Made by a program: the position numbers and the translations under genes. From NCBI RefSeq assembly GCF_004337985.1, contig NC_043740.1, positions 1,655,200 through 1,719,199 on the forward strand: a DNA stretch of 64,000 nt. Reading direction: 5' to 3'. This stretch comes from Pyricularia pennisetigena (taxonomy: Eukaryota > Ascomycota > Sordariomycetes > Magnaporthales > Pyriculariaceae). The notes under the pieces were generated by a model that had not been told where the DNA came from, did not search any database, and saw only the letters and a list, made by a program, of their open reading frames with translations. Shown piece after piece: positions 1 to 11,500 of the stretch (position 1 is the stretch's first letter; the number at the start of each line of letters is the position of its first letter).

Positions 1-1231
1 TACATTAGGTCGCGTGCTTGGAGATCTGTGATTTGCTGCATCATGGCGGCGATCTGTTGCGTCTGGGTGTCGAGTTTTTGCCGCAACTCCTCGTTCTCGA
101 GTCGCTGCTTCTTGACTTCGGCACGCAGCTCGGCAACGTCATCCTCGGTCTCGCGTTTCCGCTTGGCACCCGTCTCACTTGCCGCGTCATCCGTGTCGCC
201 ATCTGCGTTAGATGGGGAACCATTCCGGTGACACCGCCGCAGGTGCTCGTTGAGGTTCTCCTGGCGCGAGAAGCCCTTGCCCGTGTGGCGCTTGCAGGTT
301 TGATGAGGGCAGTTGAGAGGGTTCTTGGGCCCCCCGTGCTTTGCGTGAACCTCGCGCTCATGACGCAGGAGGCCACCAGAGTAAGTGAAGCCCGGAAGCT
401 TTTCGCAGCCTTCTGCCGTACACTTATACGGCCTGTCGTGCTTGTCCATGTGTTTGCTACGTAGGAAGGGAGTTTAGCAGTTGGAAACAATCAACAAAGA
501 TTGGCAGCGAGGAGTTTGACTTACTTCCATTCACATTTGCGACTGAATTCTCGAATCTCTTCATTGCAGTTCGGCCATGTGCAGATGAATTTTCCGGTCA
601 GGTTCTTTGTGGCTTGGCGGGCAGGCTTGGGTATTGCCTTCATCCTTGGTGCTCCTGTCGGTTGAGGCGACTCGGCTTCTTTCACCACCATCTCTGGAGA
701 CATCTGTGGTGGCTCCGGCACATCGGGAAGGCCATGTACCAAAACCATCCTTTGTTCCGGCTCTCCCATCAACGGCTCAGGTGCGTGGTCATGATAGCCG
801 TTGACTGCAGCTGCCAACTCGGTTACCACATCTGCATCGTCGAAACGTGCGCCATCGTCTGCCTGCAGCTCGTGGACGTCGTGGACGTCATGTACATCAT
901 GGACTTCGTGAACCTCGTGCTGAACGTCGTGAACATTGTGCGGATCGTGCAGCTCATGAGCGTCTTGCAGGTCGGTAACATCGGTTACGTCTGCCACGCC
1001 CTGTGCCGCTTGCAGCTCGTGGACCGCGTGAACATCGTGGACATCGGGCAAATCATGGGTTTCATGAACTTCGTGATGTTCGTGAACGTCATGAGCTTCG
1101 TGGACGTTATGGCTTTCATGGACATCGTGAACCTCGTGAACGCCCTGCAGGTCCGTCATATCGTGCGTGTCGCCGATGGGCGGATAGCTGCCATCGTGTA
1201 TGAAGTTCCGGGGTTCGTATGCCACACTCAT
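1..1231 (-). CDS. C2H2 zinc-finger protein with His-rich repeat (partial, runs off left edge)
   Basis: Probable nuclear DNA-binding protein. Two exons are visible: 1231-525 and 456-1. The intron (524-457) has a GTAAG donor and a TAG acceptor. Splicing completes the first zinc finger, which is why the two pieces belong together. At least 387 residues are encoded. Residues 1-30 are unremarkable. Residues 31-122 are a low-complexity tract built on H-[D/E]-V triplets. A proline-rich linker follows. Three C2H2-type fingers span roughly residues 215-310, one of them starting C-T-W-P-N-C. A basic stretch (KRKRE) comes next, then a Glu/Gln/Lys-rich coiled coil (about 345-385) that suggests dimerisation. 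The frame is open to base 1, so the C-terminus is outside the window. The target genes cannot be inferred. The class call is firm, but I do not recognise an orthologue. Confidence 0.85.
866..1141 (-). repeat. coding repeat, H-[D/E]-V triplets
   Basis: The segment encodes residues 31-122 of the zinc-finger protein. It contains about 24 histidines, mostly spaced every third residue and alternating with Asp/Glu and Val. On the plus strand it reads as imperfect 9-bp units resembling CGTGGACGT. The degenerate middle (ADVTDVTDLQD) shows that the triplet rhythm survives even where His is lost. Confidence 0.85.
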
Positions 1232-1991
1232 TTTGAAAATGAGGAAGCTCCAATGTAAGCCTCCCGTCTAATGGGCGCGGGCTTAGGCGGGTTAAGCTCC
1301 AAGTGATGTGCTGCTTGTTGGTGGTGTGATATGATACGACCTGGCCCTAGGAACCTTCAACCGCAGTGAGGCTGTACCGGCTAGGGGGTAGATCGATCGC
1401 TGCGTTGATATATGACCTATTGTGGGTTCAGCGGTCACAGCGGTTGTCGTCGTGGGTTGTCGTCGTGGGTTGTCGGGAAGGTCTAGGATGCGATGCGATT
1501 CGATGTTAGCCTCAGATTTCCGAATCTCCAATTCTTTGTCTGTCGGTACCTTAGCCACCACCAGCCCGCAATGACAAGGTAGGTAAGGGTATGCACGCCA
1601 CAAATTGATCCAATTGGTCCAGCTGAGTCATTCAATTGCGCGCGATCGACGGGGTTTAAGCCACCAAGTGCACAGCCACTTCGCCACAGTTTCTGCCCGA
1701 ATCGGGTAAATGCCAAGGTTGGGAGCCTGAAGAAAGGATGAAAAAAGGACTTACCTATGATTCAATTTCAGCATTCTCGTGAGTAGAAAAGGAATGTGAT
1801 TCTTGGGAGGGCCTCACTATATAGATGCTGTCATCCTTTCTTTCGCGAATGGCCTAGCAGTGACTCTGGCTGGAGATGGAAGACAAGAAATGGTGCCTTA
1901 TGCTTATTTGGACACCGGACGATAATAGTGACTCACGAGAGGGGTTCGGTTATAAAATAAAAGAATGTTCGCCAGGCTGAAAATGGTGAGA

Positions 1992-2035
<44 letters not shown>

Positions 2036-4606
2036 TTTTTTGTTCAAAAAATAAAAACAGAAGGGGCGGCGGCGGGATGTTGCTTGAAGTAAACTGCAGC
2101 TCCAGAGCTCAGGCCAATTGTTTTCAGCTCCCAGAACTGCCTTTTCTGCTCGCCAAAAGGCAAGCTTCCTATGGCATACAAAGAAATAGGCAGGCTACAC
2201 TCGAAGCTTCAAGGTCCTATATGCAAGGTTTCTTTTCTAGGCAGCTGAAGGCATTTACGAGGCTAAAGGGCAGTGTAGTGGCAAGGAACAGATATCTGTA
2301 CCAAAAGAGGAATGTCTCCGAAGAGCCTAAGCCAAGAAAATAGGCAGCTCGCCTCTGTTGACTAACCGTTAAGCAAATGACATGTCGTGTGAGAGGGGGC
2401 CGAGACTCGTGGATAACGGCGTGCTTCGGTAAGCACAAAAGACTGGCCTCATGGAATATTTCGGGAACTTTGTGCGTCCAAGCCTCTTCTGCCCGCAAAC
2501 AACACTTGGAGAGGAGGTAAGCTGCGTACATGCGCAGGTACCCTTGTGAATCTGAAGCTGCCAATCACCAAGAAACATGTGCAAGGCGTTCAAGGCAGAT
2601 TAGTAGATCGGCAACGTTGTGAAAAGCCGAAATGTGCGAGAATATCCTCGTTAGTGAGATGTCGAGAAGGCAGATATTCTCCAGTGAAAATGGACACAAA
2701 GCCATAGCAATGGTTCGCTCAGTTACACAGTCGAAACATTATAGGGCTGGAGAATTTCTCAGACTCATAGCCTATGGTACTGGGGCGAGCCTGATGCTAC
2801 CTAGAGCCCGGCGCATATCTGCAATCGCTGATTGCTTGACATGGCTCTACCATGGAGAGACTTACGTGGCTCAACAGTCGCAGGGAATCCTCTGACACTT
2901 GCCGGCTCGAGGCGAGATAGAGAGCTGGGGCTTGGATGCCTGGGATGGTGTTTGAACAACGATGAGATGTTAACTTTGCAAGTAAATTCTTGCAAAGTTA
3001 TGGCCAATAGCCGGTCTATTGCCGCATTCAGGCATGCCACCAGGTGTGACTGGATGGCCGCATGCTGCCTCTCTACCCACTTGGGCAGCTCTTATAAGTT
3101 GCCTTGACCAGGGAAACCAGTTCGATTGGGCCCTCTTTACTTTGGGCCAAAGCCGACTTAGGGAGGGAGGAGTCATACCTGGACAGTCGTTCCACGCGGA
3201 ATAAAAATAGATGTGGTAGGTGTGTGAGCAGCTTGATAAGACCAGGCCAAGCAGGTGACATAGATTCAGGCACCGGATGGGGGTCTTGTGAAATCCCGTG
3301 TGTATGACGATGGTTTGAGCCGAAGGGCCCGCCTTGTTGGTGAAAATGGGTGTATTTATTGATCTTGGGGGTTTGTGGCCTTTACCGCTACAACGGTGCC
3401 GTGATTTTCTTTCTTTTGGTAGCAACATAGTCACGGTACGAAAGCGCCAGTCCCAAAACTTGGGATTCACGCGATCATGACTTGCCGTGCAGGTTTGGGC
3501 CTTGATGCATCTCTGTCCCAGGGGTCGTTTTGCTCTTGTCGCTGAGTAGCAAAGCGAAGAAATTAGATGACTGTAGCTAGCTCCTGAGGATGGAGCGTGG
3601 ATTGATTGATTGGGTTTTGGGAACGTTGATGCCGGAAAATCGAGGCTTATGTTGAATCCGTCCCTTTTTGGCCTTGAGGCCTGAGGCGACGGTTCTTGCA
3701 TATACGTACTTATTTACTTTCCTTCCTTAGGCAGCAGCAGCGCGACTTTTAGATGTAGGCAATCATTTCAAGTATAGAAAATTCTAAACTGGCAGATTTC
3801 CATTCTTGTCTGCTTTTCCTGCCAACCGTCGCCACTTTCTGCGGTACGATGTTTGAAGATGATTACTGTGTTGCGGGTATTCATTCGGCCATTAGTCTAG
3901 TCTAAACTAAATTTGACTGGCTTCTACGATCTAGATCTACCCATCCATCTAGCAGTAGATCGCGTACTATCTACTGTAGATGGCGGATAACTAACCATAA
4001 AATGGGCCTGTTCAAGCAGCATTTTCCACCTTGCGAGTTTCCAGTTGGTACTTATTACGTTATTTTTTTTTACACGCTCGCGTGCATTTTTCGCGAAATT
4101 TGACATTTTTATCTTGCAGGGGCTTCATCTGCAACCAAGTCTAGACTCTACGTGGTCTGCATCGCATTTTACGTCCCCCGCTTGAAAAGAAATGACTATG
4201 AGGCAATTTGCACCTGCCCAGCGCGGTTAATTAAGTGCGGCTGCGGGTGGGGGGGATTCACTGACGGGTTTTCCCTTGCAGCGGCTACCTAGTAACCTAA
4301 CCTACATCAACCTACCTTGGACCACGCTGGCTAAGCTGGATAAAATCATTACTCGAAGAAATCTATTCTAGTTCCAATAACATCTTCACCGTTGTCACAA
4401 TTTGCATCTTCCTTTCTGACCGAATTTTCTGTCATCTTTATTGAGAGGTATATTACTCCAATTTTGACTTGCTAAAATCAAGGGTCGCATCTGCAAGCAT
4501 TGCCGCACGACACGCTCAAGGTTCCTCAAGGATCATAAAGGCTACCTAAAAAGACTGGTTGCACGCATCTCCATTGCTCCGCGGTCGAAGTAAGGCTTAA
4601 CCCCAG
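1232..4606. other. intergenic region, no supported gene
   Basis: The region lies between two divergently transcribed genes and should hold both promoters. It contains a TG microsatellite (1994-2032), an imperfect palindrome (3947-3981) and a TAACCTAACCTAC motif near 4293. A 243-codon minus-strand ORF (2970-3701) has no recognisable domain, and I do not count it as a gene. Confidence 0.6.
1994..2041. repeat. TG dinucleotide microsatellite plus T tract
   Basis: About 19 uninterrupted TG units are followed directly by a run of about 10 T. It is intergenic. Confidence 0.95.
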
Positions 4607-5257
4607 ATGACGGGATCGGTGGAAGGGTCGCCTTCGCGCGGTCACTTAAAGCCAGCCGACGGAAAGGGTTTTGGTCAGGATGCAGTGGATCGCCAAGAAC
4701 AAGGCGTGTCTCCGGAGGAGGACTACGACACGGAGAGAGTCGAGCAAGTGTACAGGTACATCTATCCGTCTTGCCGCCTGGTTTTTCTCACGGTACCAGA
4801 ATCACTAATCACATGGAATTCTAGAAAACTTGACCTACGAATCATCTCAGGTGTGTTGGTGTGCTTGAAATAAATGCAGAAAAGACAGACAGTGAGCTGG
4901 CCTCCTGACGCTAACCACTCACCGACTCCGTTTCTCCGCAGCATTCTGGATTCTGTACTTCCTCTGCTCCGCCATCAGATCCAACATTGGCATCGCCCAG
5001 ACTATGAACAAGTCCGTGGGTCATGATCTGATGACGATCTTGAACCTGACCCCAAGGGACACCTCAACGGCACTCTCATTGTTCTATGTGGCCTATGTCA
5101 TCTTCGACTGCCCCTCCAACCTAGTCATGAGTAAGCTGAGCCCGCGAGTCTGGATGGCCCGTATAGTGTTTGCCGTCGGTGTCATTGGGACTTGTTTTGC
5201 TGCCGTGCAAGACGCATGGAGTGTCAAGTGAGTGAGTCTGGACTGCCGAAACATCTG

Positions 5258-5289
<32 letters not shown>

Positions 5290-6594
5290 AAAAAAAAAAA
5301 AAAAAAAAAAACTCAAACTCGAAAATAGACGTTCTAATTAGAATCATAACAGGCTTCTGCGCTTCCTCCTGGGCGTTGTCATTGCTGGTATGTGGCCCGG
5401 CATGGCCTACTACCTCACCTTGTTTTACCCTCCCTCGAGGACCGGTAAGCGAATCGGGCAATACTTCACCGCGGCTCAGGTTTCAGCAGCTGTTGTTGGT
5501 CTTGTGTCTGCTGGATTCCAGCAGATGGATGGTCTTGGAGGTCTTGTGGGATTCAGATGGATGTTCCTCATCTACGGCCTCACCGCTGTGATCTTGGGGT
5601 TCGGGCTTTTGTGGTGGCTCCCAGAACGACCACTGCCCCCTGGACAGGAACGTGTCCGGAGCCGTTGGACCAAGTGGCTGCCGCCTACCCCTGAAGCACT
5701 GACGGGAGAAGATGCTATTGTCCACTATAAAGAGCTGAGAAGGGTCTACCACCCTAGATCGTGGACATTGAGGGATCTCGGCCTTGTTCTCATTGACTGG
5801 CGCTTATGGCCCCTGACTTTCATGTACTTTGGGGTTGTGGGAGTTGGCATAGGCACCCAACTCTACGGCACCGTCATAATCTCCTCCATAAACCCCGACT
5901 TTACTGGTGTGCAGCTCAGTCTTTTGTTTGCACCCATCTGGATTGTGAGTCGAATCGACTCCATGCGCTGGACTGTTCTATCGGATTCACTTCTAACAAC
6001 CTCCTATAGATGGATCTGATTGCCATCCTGCTCGTCACTCCAATCTCTGACCGGTTCCACCGCTACCGAGCCGAGTTCTTTTCCGCCGCAACATCGATAC
6101 AAATCGCTGGCCTCCTGACCGTCTCGTTCGCTCCTCGGACCAACCCCTGGGCGCGCTACGGAGGTCTTCTTCTCGTCGGCTTTGGACTCGGACCCACGGT
6201 CCCCATCTGCATGACCTGGACCAACGAGATCTTTCAGCGTCGCCACGGCGAGGTGGGCGTCGCCGCCGCCTCGGCCCTGGTCTCTGGTCTTGGTAACCTG
6301 GGCAGCATCGTGACCACGTACGCCCTGTACACTGGATGGCCCGAGGATGCTACGCCAGGTCCCCTGCAGTACCGCAACAGCAACCTAGTCATGATCGCGA
6401 TCCTCGTCGTTAGTATCACCAGCAGTTTTGCGAACAAGGCTCTTCTGAGAATGTTTGGTAACGAGCCTTCCCGGAAGCTTACTGCCGATGGAATTTCGGC
6501 CTCCGGGGATGATGGCAGCTTCCAGGACGGGGCAGCTCGCCGCGAGGCTCAGCAACGTGGCTTCGGTCGTCTTTGGGGAAAACCACGTTCCTAA
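4607..6594 (+). CDS. MFS transporter, allantoate/anion-cation symporter type
   Basis: Predicted plasma-membrane carrier of the Dal5/Tna1-like anion:cation symporter family, which takes up small organic anions or vitamins; the substrate is unknown. Exons are 4607-4755, 4825-4850 (only 26 nt), 4942-5227, 5353-5944 and 6010-6594, giving 545 residues, usual for the family. The N-terminal tail is hydrophilic and acidic. TM1 starts at AFWILYFLCSAIRSNIGIAQ, with the family-like N-[IV]-G region. The exon 3-4 join restores KLLRFLLGVVIAGMWPGM, which matches the conserved R-F-x-L-G-x-x-E/A-x-x-x-P-G helix 4 motif. A long cytoplasmic loop contains the WLPERP motif typical after helix 6. The C-terminal half has six more helices and a soluble tail. 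Intron 3 carries a CT repeat and an A tract. It stands alone, with no pathway neighbours. Confidence 0.88.
5258..5311. repeat. CT microsatellite and A tract inside an intron
   Basis: A (CT)n run (5258-5286) and a run of 23 A (5289-5311) fill much of the 125-bp third intron (5228-5352) of the MFS gene. Confidence 0.95.
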
Positions 6595-8511
6595 AATCAC
6601 TGGATAGCATGGTATTGCTGATCCGTTTGCAGTGTGGTCGAAGGCTAGAGTGCTTTTTTGAGAAGCTGCTGGGGGGATGTGAGCGAGATGCGAGAGTAGT
6701 TGAGAGGGTGCATTCAACAAATACCTTGAAAAGGCAACATCTTCGACAAGCCATGATCTTTTCTCTCAGGGAAACGAGGCCGGAAACATCTCAACATGTT
6801 TTTGGCAATTTTTTCATCATTCTTTTTTTTTTTTTTTCTCCTTCTTTTTCTCACTATTTTGTCCTTTCTCTCATTGGCTTTATGATACCCCCATCCGTGT
6901 TTGGATACGCTGTCTTCCGAAGGTCTTTGCCCTCTCGGCGGCGATAGTGCTCTGTACGCCATCGCTGCAGACGGCGTGTTGAACCGAAACCGGTCATGCG
7001 GCGACAATGCTCTTACGCTATCGTCGGCGGTTTCGTGGGAACACCTCTTCTTTCGATCTATTTTGGACGAGAGCAAGGGCTGTTGTTGCTTTAATTTCTA
7101 TTCTAAAATACTTCTTATAAGAGACACAGAGGGTGGATGTTTTTTGTTTCCTGTATGACTAGTCGATCCTTTTGCCATTCTGCGACCATCGGCTTCTTGT
7201 ACAAGGGTTGTCCGGGTCAAGAAAGCCCACGACCTGTCAAGAGCTCGTCACAGCTGTGGTTTTCAATCAAGTCGGCGCCCTCAACGCAAAATCTTCCGGT
7301 TATGTCAGGTGATTGAATGTTATTGTTGCTTCATCGTGATTCCCGCACCAGGTTCACTAGCTTCTCCGGGAGAAAAAAAAAAAAGAAAAAAAAAAGGCCT
7401 ACCACGCTCACTTTTGATGCAGCTCTGGACCGGCCGAGCTTTCCAAATGGCAAACGAAAGCCTTTCCTTGAACGCTGTGAGCTTCTGAATCAGAGACACC
7501 GCGACGGATCGGTAGTTCAACATGGATATAGTCTGACGGGGCGAGAAGCCATTGATATCAAGTAGTTGCTCTTGGGAATAGCACCTTGCTAACCGGCTTG
7601 ATTGAGATGAGGAAACATGGCTAACTTTTTTCTGCAGGTAGATGAACACATAACCGAATCCATAGAGAGAGGACATCCATTTTTGCACTAAGTTCCTTAT
7701 CTTCATCAACACAGCAAGTGACAATACATATCCTCTCAACTTTATTCATATCAAGACTATGGTGCGGTGCCACAATGGCTGATCATCACCCCAACAACAA
7801 AAAGAGAGCTCATACATTTCTCATATTGATCCCGACCCACGCCCATGCCATCCATATATTATACTACATTGAATACATTTATCTGCGGTGCCTGGAGAGT
7901 AGGTAGTGTCCTCGAGGATGCAACGTGATGTGGGCTGAAAGAGGGCAAGAATCCGGCGTCGACTTTGCCCAAAGACCGACCTGGTCCTGCTCTCTCTCTC
8001 TCTCTCTCTCTCTCGCTAAGCTGTAATCAAATGATTGAAAAAAAAAAAAAACAAATAAAAAAATAAAAACGGAATCATGTCCCTTATTTTTTTATTGCAA
8101 ATGCGCTTCTCCGCCCTACCCATGACCAATCCCTGCCCTTATCAACACACAGCATATATCGCGCTTGCGTAGGTATGGTAAAGAGAGCGTTTCGTTGCTC
8201 AAGTATCGTAACCCGATGAACAAGAATAAGGAAGCGTGTCTCGTCACCCAGGCCTTTGTCGCTCGTCATTTTCCCGAGAAAAAGAATGAGAATAATAAAT
8301 AAATAAATACCAAGAGGCCACTGCCATCTCATGACCGCTTTTTCTTCTTTTTTTTTTTTTTATCTGGAGACCACTCAGACGCATTTGTGTGAAGCGCTTA
8401 CATACGTGACCATCAAAGGTCACGGCAAGCCATAACGGTTGTGGTTTGTACCCTCAAAGAAGTCAGAATGGAGCTGCGAGGCCGAGTTGGCCAGTTATTT
8501 TTGCCTCGAGT
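6595..8511. other. intergenic region between convergent genes
   Basis: 3' flanks of the MFS gene (plus) and NOT1 (minus). It holds T- and A-rich tracts (6825-6838, 7373-7395, 8339-8360) and a CT microsatellite near 7990-8015. I see no supported coding region. Confidence 0.6.
7990..8015. repeat. CT dinucleotide microsatellite
   Basis: About 12 CT units, intergenic, followed 25 bp later by an A-rich tract. Confidence 0.9.
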
Positions 8512-11500
8512 TCACATGGCAAAATCTCTGCGCGATGCCAAAATGGTGACAAAGCGTTCGGCAACCTGTCCAAATAACGCCGCGTTAGAACACGGTCACT
8601 TAGAACAAACATCATGCTAGAAGCAACCTGAGGGTTGAACAAGAAAACTTACGTCAGGAGATGACTTGATGAAAGGGAGCTCGAAGAATTGGTACTTGTC
8701 ATTCTTGATAAGTTCGGCGACAGTCACAAGCAGGCCCCAAGGCTGGGGGAAGAATCCCACGAGACGCTCCAGCAGAATGCGACAGATCTGCTGCCTAATC
8801 TCAGTCTCTTCTGCATCCGCCATGTCGGTACCAAAGATCTCGAGCAGGGCCTGACTAAAGAATGTGGTATGTGCGTTGGCGTACCGCAAGCGGTGGACCA
8901 CGCTGCTGAGGACAAAGTAGCGACCCTCAGGCGAAAGTTCATGTACGAGGATCGAGAGCGTCGAGATATCCGATGCCTTGGACAGGAATGGCTGTCCTCC
9001 CTTCTGCACTCTAACCACCGCATGTAACCCGAGGTAAGCCACCACAGCCTCGATGACAGCGAGGTTGACCGACAGTGGGACGTTGCCATAGATGGTATAC
9101 CTGGTCTCCGGACGATTGATGGCATGCGTGATGTGTGCAATAGCATCCTCTGATGGTCCAGACTGAAGACACTGGTCAAGAACTCCCTGAAGCCCAGCCT
9201 GGCGCAAGAACTCAGTCGGATCCTCCATGGTGACCGGCGGCTCCCGCGATTCATCAATTCTGTCAACCTGGACGCCAGAATGGAGAGGATCGGGCATCTT
9301 GGAGTGCGTGTTTGGGGTTGCAACGAGTACCATGTTGGTAAGTTGGGTGCAGTGGGAAGGAATGCTGCGACAGATCTCTATGTAGTTGGCTGCCAGATAG
9401 TCGGGGAAGTCATGTTGAAGGACGAGCATGAACTTGAGGGTTCCCCTGTAGAGATCCTTAGCCAAGTTGGAGACGTTGAGAGCTTTGAGCTGCTCGCCAA
9501 TGAAGCTAAGCAGCTGCGTCAACAGCCTCGTAAACAAGGGCCACCCCGCATTTCCAGGAATCTTGAAGATGAAGGGGAGGAATTCCTTGTGCTGCAGAAG
9601 CGAAACCCAAGCATATACGAATCCAGGCATCACGGAGGGCCCAAGGTCATCCAGGCGCTTGGCAAAGAGCAAGGTGATGTCGTGACGCTCCTCCTCGGAA
9701 AGCACATTTTCCATGGCGCCAATCTCGTGGAGCAATACCGAAAAGAAACGGAAGAACACCCTCTGGTTGAAAAGCTCACCACGGGTCATGTGATGGTGAT
9801 TTGCGAGCAGGACAGACACCGACAAGGCGCATTCTAGTACTGCCAATCGGGACACCTGGCCGCTCGAAGGATTCTCCACAGGCAGCTTCATGAGAGTGCT
9901 GACTAGTCTGCTCAGGGAGTCGACGCCCAGGTATCCATCCGAGACGCTACCGCCGGCATGGGCATTGAGCTCGCAGATGTCGACCGATTTATCCATGGCT
10001 ATGCGGGTGAAAGTCGCGATGTCGTCCTTGGACAAGATGACACCCCTGCCGTACATCTGTTGGACAAAGATGAAGCCGAACTTCTCGGATGCCCAAGGGT
10101 TTGTGAAGAGTCGCACCCATTCTTCAAAAACATATTCCATCTGATCTTGGCGAAGAGAAGCGAGCTCGTCATCACTCAGTCCTGCACGAGGTTCATTGGC
10201 AGGCGCGAGAACCTTGGCCTGCAGGCTCTTGCCTTCAGCAAGCTCGCTGTCCTCCTGGATCCAGGCCCAGGCCTCATCGAGACTGTGTACAAATTCGACA
10301 AAAAGAAGTACGGGCGTGTCATTGAACACTGTGAGGTCCATGACCTTTTCCAAGAACTCGATAGAGCCGCTCTTCCTCTCCTTGATGGCTGCGGCCATAG
10401 CATTGTCGACATGGCGCCAGTTCAAAAGGTCTGTGTTCATCAAGCTAGAGATGAGTGTCAGGTTACGCAGATGCTCTCCGGTTTGCTGCTGGAAGAAGTT
10501 GGTGACTCTCAGGTTGAGAGCCGGCGACGCGATTTTCCGCAAAGTGTTGAGCACATGCACAAATGTTTCAGTAACCAAGCTCTTCTCCACCGGGTTGCTA
10601 AAAAGGCTCTGTGAAATCAATTCGGCAGCGTATACGCTCAAGTCCTCAGAGGCTTGCTGAGCCTTGATAAGGAGCTGGACCAAGGCATCCACGATATCCA
10701 GGATCTGATGAGGTCGAGGAAGCTCTGAAAAATGCTCCTCTTCGGCATCCATGGCCACCCTTTGCAGCTCCAAAAGGAACTTCTGGACCCTCTCGGCAAG
10801 TGTGCGAGCGTCGAGGTTGAGGCCGTGCTGCCTGCCATTGATCATGTTGGACGAATGCTGCTGTGATGAGTACGGACCAATCTGCTGTGATCCCATGGGG
10901 GGGATTGCAGGTGTCTCTGCAGGAGTCGGTAGCGTAGGCACCGAGTTGTACTGGTCTTGGAGAACCTCGTTCGCCAGAGACCTTGAAGCATCAGACTGCG
11001 AGGGCGCATGGGCCGGTGGCGCAGATGCTGCTGTGGTACGGGGCTGCTGCCGAGCAAAATTCTCGTAGATGGCCATCTGCTCTGGGTTCAGGCCAGACAT
11101 GTTGGGCGACAGTTTGTAAGGGTTTGGTATGGTCCAAGCCCACCTGCTCAGTCCAGCGTCGACATAAGGCTCGTTAGGCCTTGTGGCACGATGTCTCCTC
11201 CTTGCTTCCAGCTCCAGTTCGAGCATTTCCTCGATCTCGGGCACAGCACGCTCCTCTGCTGCTTTCTCAATCTCTCGCGAGGCGAGATCCAAGTTCATGT
11301 TCACGGCCATGTGGATGTTGCCCTCGGGGAGCCCCTGAGGGAGATCGCTAGAAAGGCTTCGCATATAGTTTCCAATGTTGACGCGGAGAGGCTCCCGGGA
11401 CGTAACCAGGGCCAAGCTCCCAGCAGTTGCCTTGACCATGTTGATGGCAGACGTGCGAACACGGTTCTCGTCTGGCTCGGTGCCAAAGTCTTTGTGGATC

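Noticed and set aside
614..1258. Plus-strand ORF of 214 codons opposite the zinc-finger gene
   Set aside because: It is the antisense of the H-[D/E]-V repeat. Its apparent hydrophobic, membrane-like repeat is a by-product of that tract.
2970..3701. 243-codon minus-strand ORF in the region before the MFS gene
   Set aside because: It has no recognisable domain, patchy composition, no convincing start context and several overlapping ORFs of similar length on the other strand. An orphan gene cannot be excluded without transcript data.
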